From NCBI GenBank assembly GCA_938036875.1, contig CALHVX010000086.1, positions 1 through 37,557 of the forward strand: a stretch of DNA of 37,557 nucleotides, in the 5' to 3' direction. The stretch's first letter is position 1; the number at the start of each line of letters is the position of its first letter. Made by a program: the position numbers and the translations under genes. The DNA is from an uncultured Pseudomonadales bacterium. GTDB taxonomy: Bacteria > Pseudomonadota > Gammaproteobacteria > Pseudomonadales > Azotimanducaceae. The notes below the pieces were generated by a model. The model saw only the letters and a list, made by a program, of their open reading frames with translations. It did no database searches and was not told the origin of the DNA. Positions 33,629 through 37,557 of the stretch are shown one piece after another.

Positions 33629-36600
33629 ATGCGCCTTTTGACCGCCCTCACCCTGGCTAGCCTCAGCGGCACCGCCCTGGCCAATCCCATCCAATTTGAG
33701 GATACCTCCGACAAGCTGGGATTCACCCGAGGTACCGAAACCTGGGGCCACGCCTGGGGCAACATCAATGGGGACAAATGGCCCGACATGTACAACCTGG
33801 CGCACCGGGACTTCCCTCGCATCTACATCAATACCGGCGATGGCGACTTTGATGACCGGACCATGTTCTACGACGTCAACATGGGCGGCTACCACCTTGC
33901 TGACACCCAACATGACGTGCACGCCGGCGGTTTGGCTGACTACGACAACGATGGCGATGACGACATCATTACCGGCGGTGAGAGCGAAGCGTTCATTAAC
34001 AACGCGAGCAGCGGCGGTTTCCTCACCCCAACAACCATCGCCAGCAACCGCGCTTTTGCTAACTGGAACAACCTGGACAACGACCGCGAGCTAGAAAGCG
34101 ATCGCAGCTGTCCATCTGGCCACTATCTACTGTTGTTTGATGTCGATGTCGACGGCGATATGGACAGAATCTGCGGCGACGAAGGTTTGTTCCCCGCAAT
34201 GGATCCAACCGGCGTGATCCCGGCTATCAACCAAAGTAACGATGCAGCCATCGCGGACTTCAATAACGATGGTCGTACCGACATTGTGGTAACCCGGGGC
34301 GCAATCCGCCCGGTTGGTGCCGCAAAGATTAACGACAACCGAATTGAAGGTTGGTTTCGCAGCGGCTCAGGGCCCAGCTTTACGTTCTCGGCCCCCGGCC
34401 AGGTGACCTTTACCTTAGATGGTGCCGGCGGCGGCGCATTCCGTGCAGCGGATGTGTATGTGCTGGATACCAACGGCACCAATAGCGCGAGCTCTCGCGG
34501 CATTAGCATCAGCTATGACAGCGGTACCGGCTTATGGCAAGTCCAGGACACCAGTGGCGGCCAAGGGTATGTGCGCATCGACGCGGTTAATACCGTCAGC
34601 GACCCGGTGATGTCTGGTGGTCAGCTCGGTGACGACCCCCTTGCCACCTATCACGGCGTTAACACAGCTACCGGTATTCAATGGGTCTTTAACACGGGCC
34701 TAAACGTAGCCAAATCTTGTATCAGCGTTGTTGCGGCGGACTTCGACAACGACATGGACGTTGACTTGTACATGGCCTGCCGCACCGGCGTCTCCAACCT
34801 CACCAACCGCTACTACGACAATCAGGGTGACGGCACCTTTGTGGAAGTGTTGAATCATGGTGGTGAAGGTCCTGTTGGTCACGGCCTTGAGTTTGGCGTT
34901 GCCGATTCAGTAAACGCTGTGGACTACGATCTTGATGGCTTTATGGATCTATCCGTCACCAATGGATTGTTGTTCTACCCGGTTAGCTTGGGTGGACCAG
35001 ACACGCTATTGCGCAACCAAGGTAACAGCAATCATTGGATCGAAATTGACCTGCTTGGCACGGTCTCACCTAACGCCGCCATCGGCGCTAAAGTTTATGT
35101 AACCGCGGGTGGCGTTACCCAGCTTCGTGAGCAATCCGGTGGCTACCATCGCTTCTCACAAAACCATACCCGCCTACACTTCGGTTTAGCCGCTAACACC
35201 ACGGTCAGCGAGGTGCGCATCGAGTGGCCATCAGGTCAGGTGGATACCTATACCAATGTTAGCGCCGATGCGCTTTACGATGCGGTTGAAGCCAGCAGCT
35301 TTAGCGCCGCTACGGTTAATCCTCCAACACCTCAGCCCGTGGTTAGCGGCGAAGAATGTGGTGTGCCACCTTACACCACAACCTTAGGCCCAGCACTTCA
35401 GCTATGGCGCGAGTGTGGTACCGACGACTGGAGCTTTCGTGCTCAGAACGGCCTCGCACGCTTAACCCAAGACCAGCCGCACCAGGCACTGGGGCAGATC
35501 AGCAGCGACGCTAACTTCCCGGCGGTCACCCCCTCAGGCTTAAACGGCACGGACACCTTGAGCGCTGCACCTACAACGCAGATCGACTTCAACATCACGG
35601 TTTCGCCATCTGTTGGTAACGCCAAGGGTTTCAACTTCTCAACCGCTGGACTTACCAGCGCTTGCTTTGATCTCAGCAATACGGTGTTCGAAGCTATCTA
35701 TATCGGTAGCGCCGGCAAACGGATTGATCCGCCTTTCGATTTGGTCGGCTTAGGCGATTGCCCTGTTGACAATGATTTGGACGACGATGGCATTCCAAAC
35801 TCAGTGGAAACCGCGGGTGATGCGGACGGCGACAACATTGCCAACCTTATGGACCTAGACAGCGATAACGATACGCTGGCTGATGTGGTCGAAGCGGGCT
35901 TGATCGATGCAGACGGTAACTTCTTGGTGGACAACACTAACCAGCAGGGGACCGTAACCAACCCACCTGATACGGACAACGACGGCATTCCCGACTACCT
36001 AGATCGTGAGAGCAACAACCCGTTGAACGATGGGACCGCTTACGATATTGCTGGTACCCCAAACATCGTTTATGACACCAATAACGACGGTCAGATTTCT
36101 AGTGCTGACACCGGCGGCGGTATTGACGCCGACGCGGATGGTATCGATGACTTGGTGGACAGCGATCCTGGTCAACCCGGTGGTGGCAGCAACAGCACAC
36201 CGGTCGCCACGGCCCAGTCCGTTGTCACCAGCGCAGACGCCGCAATTGCCATAACCTTGGCAGGCAATGATGCAGACAGCGACCCACTGCAATTCAGCAC
36301 GGCTAGCAGCCCGACCAACGGCACGCTTAGCGGTACCGAGCCAAACTTAACCTATACTCCGGACCCTGGTTTTGTGGGTGATGACAGTTTCACCTTCACC
36401 GCTTTTGACGGGCTGGCCACCAGTACACCTGCCACCATTAACATCACGGTGATCAACAGTGGCACCGGCGTGTTCTGTGGCGACCCAAATCTAAACCCAG
36501 GTACCGACATCGGCACCTTCGTTTGGTTGGATTGCACCGGTGGTGGTACCCAGTGGTCATTACGTGTCATCGGCGACAGCGCTCAATCGCGTCAAGACTT

Positions 36601-37557
36601 TAGCGCAACCATTGATATTCCCGGTGGCCTGACCAACTTGGTTGGAATACAAATTGAGGGTAGCGATACCCTGGATGCCAGCGACCCGAATCAGTTCGCT
36701 TACAACCTCATCGTCTACGGCGCTGGTGTTGACGGTCTTGAGTTCAACGCACCAAACACCGCGTGCTTTACGCCACTCACACCCAGCAGTGCTGACGTGT
36801 TCTTAGGTTCAAGCCGGGCGACTTTGACCACGCCAACGCTAAGCTTGGATACTGGCCTTGAGTGCCCACCACCTGTGGACACAGACAACGACGGCCTAAC
36901 CGACGCTGAAGAAGCAGTGCTGGGTACTGACCCGAACCTAGCCGACACTGATGGTGGTGGTGCAGAAGACGGCTTTGAAGTCGACAATGGCACCGACCCA
37001 CTGGATCCTTCAGATGACCCACAAAACGTCGATGCCTGCGGACCGGCTATCTTTGACAACAGCTCAGAGCCAGGCTTCTACCTTTGGCAGGACTGCAGTG
37101 CGGGCGGCACAGATGCCCAGTGGCTAATGCGTGCCGTTGGCGGCGGCTTAAGCTGGCAAGGCTACCAAGGCACCCTGCTTGGAGATGTAAACCTAGCGGC
37201 AACTGGCGTGGATTTGGAAGGCAGCGACAGCCTCGATACCACACCGGGCGACACGTTGGTGGACTTTGGACTCTTTGTTGGCGGTGCCGGCATTGATGGT
37301 TTTGATACCACGCTACCCGCTGGCAGCAACACTTGCCTTGAGCTCACCAACGTACCAGTAGGTGCCAGCATCTTTGTTGGTGCAAGCAAGATGGTGAAGA
37401 CCGGTGCATTCAACCTAGAAGACCTAGGCGCTTGCCAGGTCACACCTCCGCAGCCAGATCCTTGGTGTGGTGAGCCAGTGGTTGATAACAGCAACGAGCC
37501 TGGCGCCTATCTATGGCAGGACTGCTCAGTAACCACAGACCGCGTGTGGCAACTGCG
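33629..37557 (+). CDS. Giant secreted FG-GAP / ASPIC-UnbV protein with calcium-type repeats, 3' end outside window (partial)
   Basis: The ORF is open from ATG 33629 to the edge (1309 residues visible, longer in full). A signal peptide ends near ALA (residue 18). FG-GAP/VCBS blades follow with DxDxDG calcium loops (for example DYDNDGDDD from residue 104 and DVDVDGDMD from 171). Residues about 465-555 are an ASPIC/UnbV domain. Module copies occupy about 577-711, 950-1080, 1137-1269 and from 1280 onward, each starting CG and holding LWxDC or a similar WxxC followed by WxLR. Thrombospondin type 3-like D-rich repeats lie at about 713-848 and 1082-1135, and a cadherin/Ig-like domain (NSTPVATAQS, DSDPLQFST) at about 855-948. 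Likely surface or extracellular adhesin or binding protein. The Asp/Asn-rich composition differs from neighbours. Confidence 0.92.
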   Translation, partial: MRLLTALTLASLSGTALANPIQFEDTSDKLGFTRGTETWGHAWGNINGDKWPDMYNLAHRDFPRIYINTGDGDFDDRTMFYDVNMGGYHLADTQHDVHAGGLADYDNDGDDDIITGGESEAFINNASSGGFLTPTTIASNRAFANWNNLDNDRELESDRSCPSGHYLLLFDVDVDGDMDRICGDEGLFPAMDPTGVIPAINQSNDAAIADFNNDGRTDIVVTRGAIRPVGAAKINDNRIEGWFRSGSGPSFTFSAPGQVTFTLDGAGGGAFRAADVYVLDTNGTNSASSRGISISYDSGTGLWQVQDTSGGQGYVRIDAVNTVSDPVMSGGQLGDDPLATYHGVNTATGIQWVFNTGLNVAKSCISVVAADFDNDMDVDLYMACRTGVSNLTNRYYDNQGDGTFVEVLNHGGEGPVGHGLEFGVADSVNAVDYDLDGFMDLSVTNGLLFYPVSLGGPDTLLRNQGNSNHWIEIDLLGTVSPNAAIGAKVYVTAGGVTQLREQSGGYHRFSQNHTRLHFGLAANTTVSEVRIEWPSGQVDTYTNVSADALYDAVEASSFSAATVNPPTPQPVVSGEECGVPPYTTTLGPALQLWRECGTDDWSFRAQNGLARLTQDQPHQALGQISSDANFPAVTPSGLNGTDTLSAAPTTQIDFNITVSPSVGNAKGFNFSTAGLTSACFDLSNTVFEAIYIGSAGKRIDPPFDLVGLGDCPVDNDLDDDGIPNSVETAGDADGDNIANLMDLDSDNDTLADVVEAGLIDADGNFLVDNTNQQGTVTNPPDTDNDGIPDYLDRESNNPLNDGTAYDIAGTPNIVYDTNNDGQISSADTGGGIDADADGIDDLVDSDPGQPGGGSNSTPVATAQSVVTSADAAIAITLAGNDADSDPLQFSTASSPTNGTLSGTEPNLTYTPDPGFVGDDSFTFTAFDGLATSTPATINITVINSGTGVFCGDPNLNPGTDIGTFVWLDCTGGGTQWSLRVIGDSAQSRQDFSATIDIPGGLTNLVGIQIEGSDTLDASDPNQFAYNLIVYGAGVDGLEFNAPNTACFTPLTPSSADVFLGSSRATLTTPTLSLDTGLECPPPVDTDNDGLTDAEEAVLGTDPNLADTDGGGAEDGFEVDNGTDPLDPSDDPQNVDACGPAIFDNSSEPGFYLWQDCSAGGTDAQWLMRAVGGGLSWQGYQGTLLGDVNLAATGVDLEGSDSLDTTPGDTLVDFGLFVGGAGIDGFDTTLPAGSNTCLELTNVPVGASIFVGASKMVKTGAFNLEDLGACQVTPPQPDPWCGEPVVDNSNEPGAYLWQDCSVTTDRVWQL
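35357..37557 (+). repeat. Four copies of a ~130-135 residue cysteine module in the giant protein
   Basis: Copies start at codons 35357, 36476, 37037 and 37466 (the last cut by the edge); the first three close with Cys at 35759, 36863 and 37433. Shared positions: an opening Cys-Gly, a Trp 16-20 residues on, then Cys (LWRECG, VWLDCT, LWQDCS, LWQDCS), then W-S/L-x-R (DWSFR, QWSLR, QWLMR, VWQLR). Copies 2 and 3 also share EGSDTLD / EGSDSLD and a pattern FVG/FLG followed by a closing Cys. Calcium-type repeats separate copies 1, 2 and 3. Confidence 0.75.

Noticed and set aside
33611-34509. Minus-strand ORFs of 103 and 128 residues
   Set aside because: They are antisense to the giant protein's GC-rich Asp/Gly codons and show no domain features.

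Overview
The window looks like chromosome of a free-living, probably marine, aerobic gammaproteobacterium with roughly half G+C. This is inferred from gene content: acyl-CoA dehydrogenase, P450s, Rieske oxygenase, a PQQ lipoprotein, malonate-type transporter, NavAb-like Na+ channel and a selenoprotein of the GrdB-like family. Lipoprotein signals and Sec signal peptides indicate a Gram-negative cell. I see no rRNA, tRNA, CRISPR, insertion sequence or phage gene.

Layout. (1) 1-1513, minus: acyl-CoA dehydrogenase followed by a small secreted basic protein cut by the window edge. (2) 1765-5950, plus: a three-gene unit of an isocitrate-dehydrogenase-like enzyme with a ~160-residue insertion, a GrdB-like selenoprotein whose in-frame UGA (3953-3955) is followed by a SECIS-like hairpin, and an MFS transporter. 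(3) 5960-16334, minus: a tight ten-gene catabolic operon (amidohydrolase, two paralogous P450s, two SDRs, a second amidohydrolase, [2Fe-2S] ferredoxin, SnoaL-like protein, Rieske oxygenase, PQQ/cytochrome c lipoprotein), with a divergent MarR regulator at 16444. (4) 16972-19329, plus: an orphan CoxL-type molybdenum hydroxylase. (5) 19337-21051, minus: EthD-domain protein plus MadL/MadM transporter. (6) 21198-23734, minus: DEAD-box RNA helicase overlapping a NYN-domain protein. (7) 23912-27881, minus: five genes including an SCP2-like/hydrolase fusion, LLM flavin enzyme and alpha/beta hydrolase. (8) 28024-32588, plus: FAD-linked oxidase, S41-like peptidase lipoprotein, DUF1223 protein, voltage-gated Na+ channel. 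(9) 32701-33300, minus: a pyridoxamine-phosphate-oxidase-fold protein. (10) 33629 to the end, plus: a giant secreted FG-GAP/ASPIC-UnbV protein with calcium-type repeats and at least four copies of a cysteine-bearing module I do not recognise.

How the parts fit. Region 3 reads as one pathway: oxygenation by P450s and Rieske enzyme fed by the ferredoxin, alcohol oxidation by SDRs and the periplasmic quinoprotein, and hydrolysis by amidohydrolases, with MarR probably sensing the substrate. The substrate (terpenoid, steroid-like or polymer-derived) cannot be read from sequence. The items I consider most novel are the IDH-like/selenoprotein/MFS unit, the two P450s with an altered oxygen-activation motif, and the repeated cysteine module in the giant surface protein.
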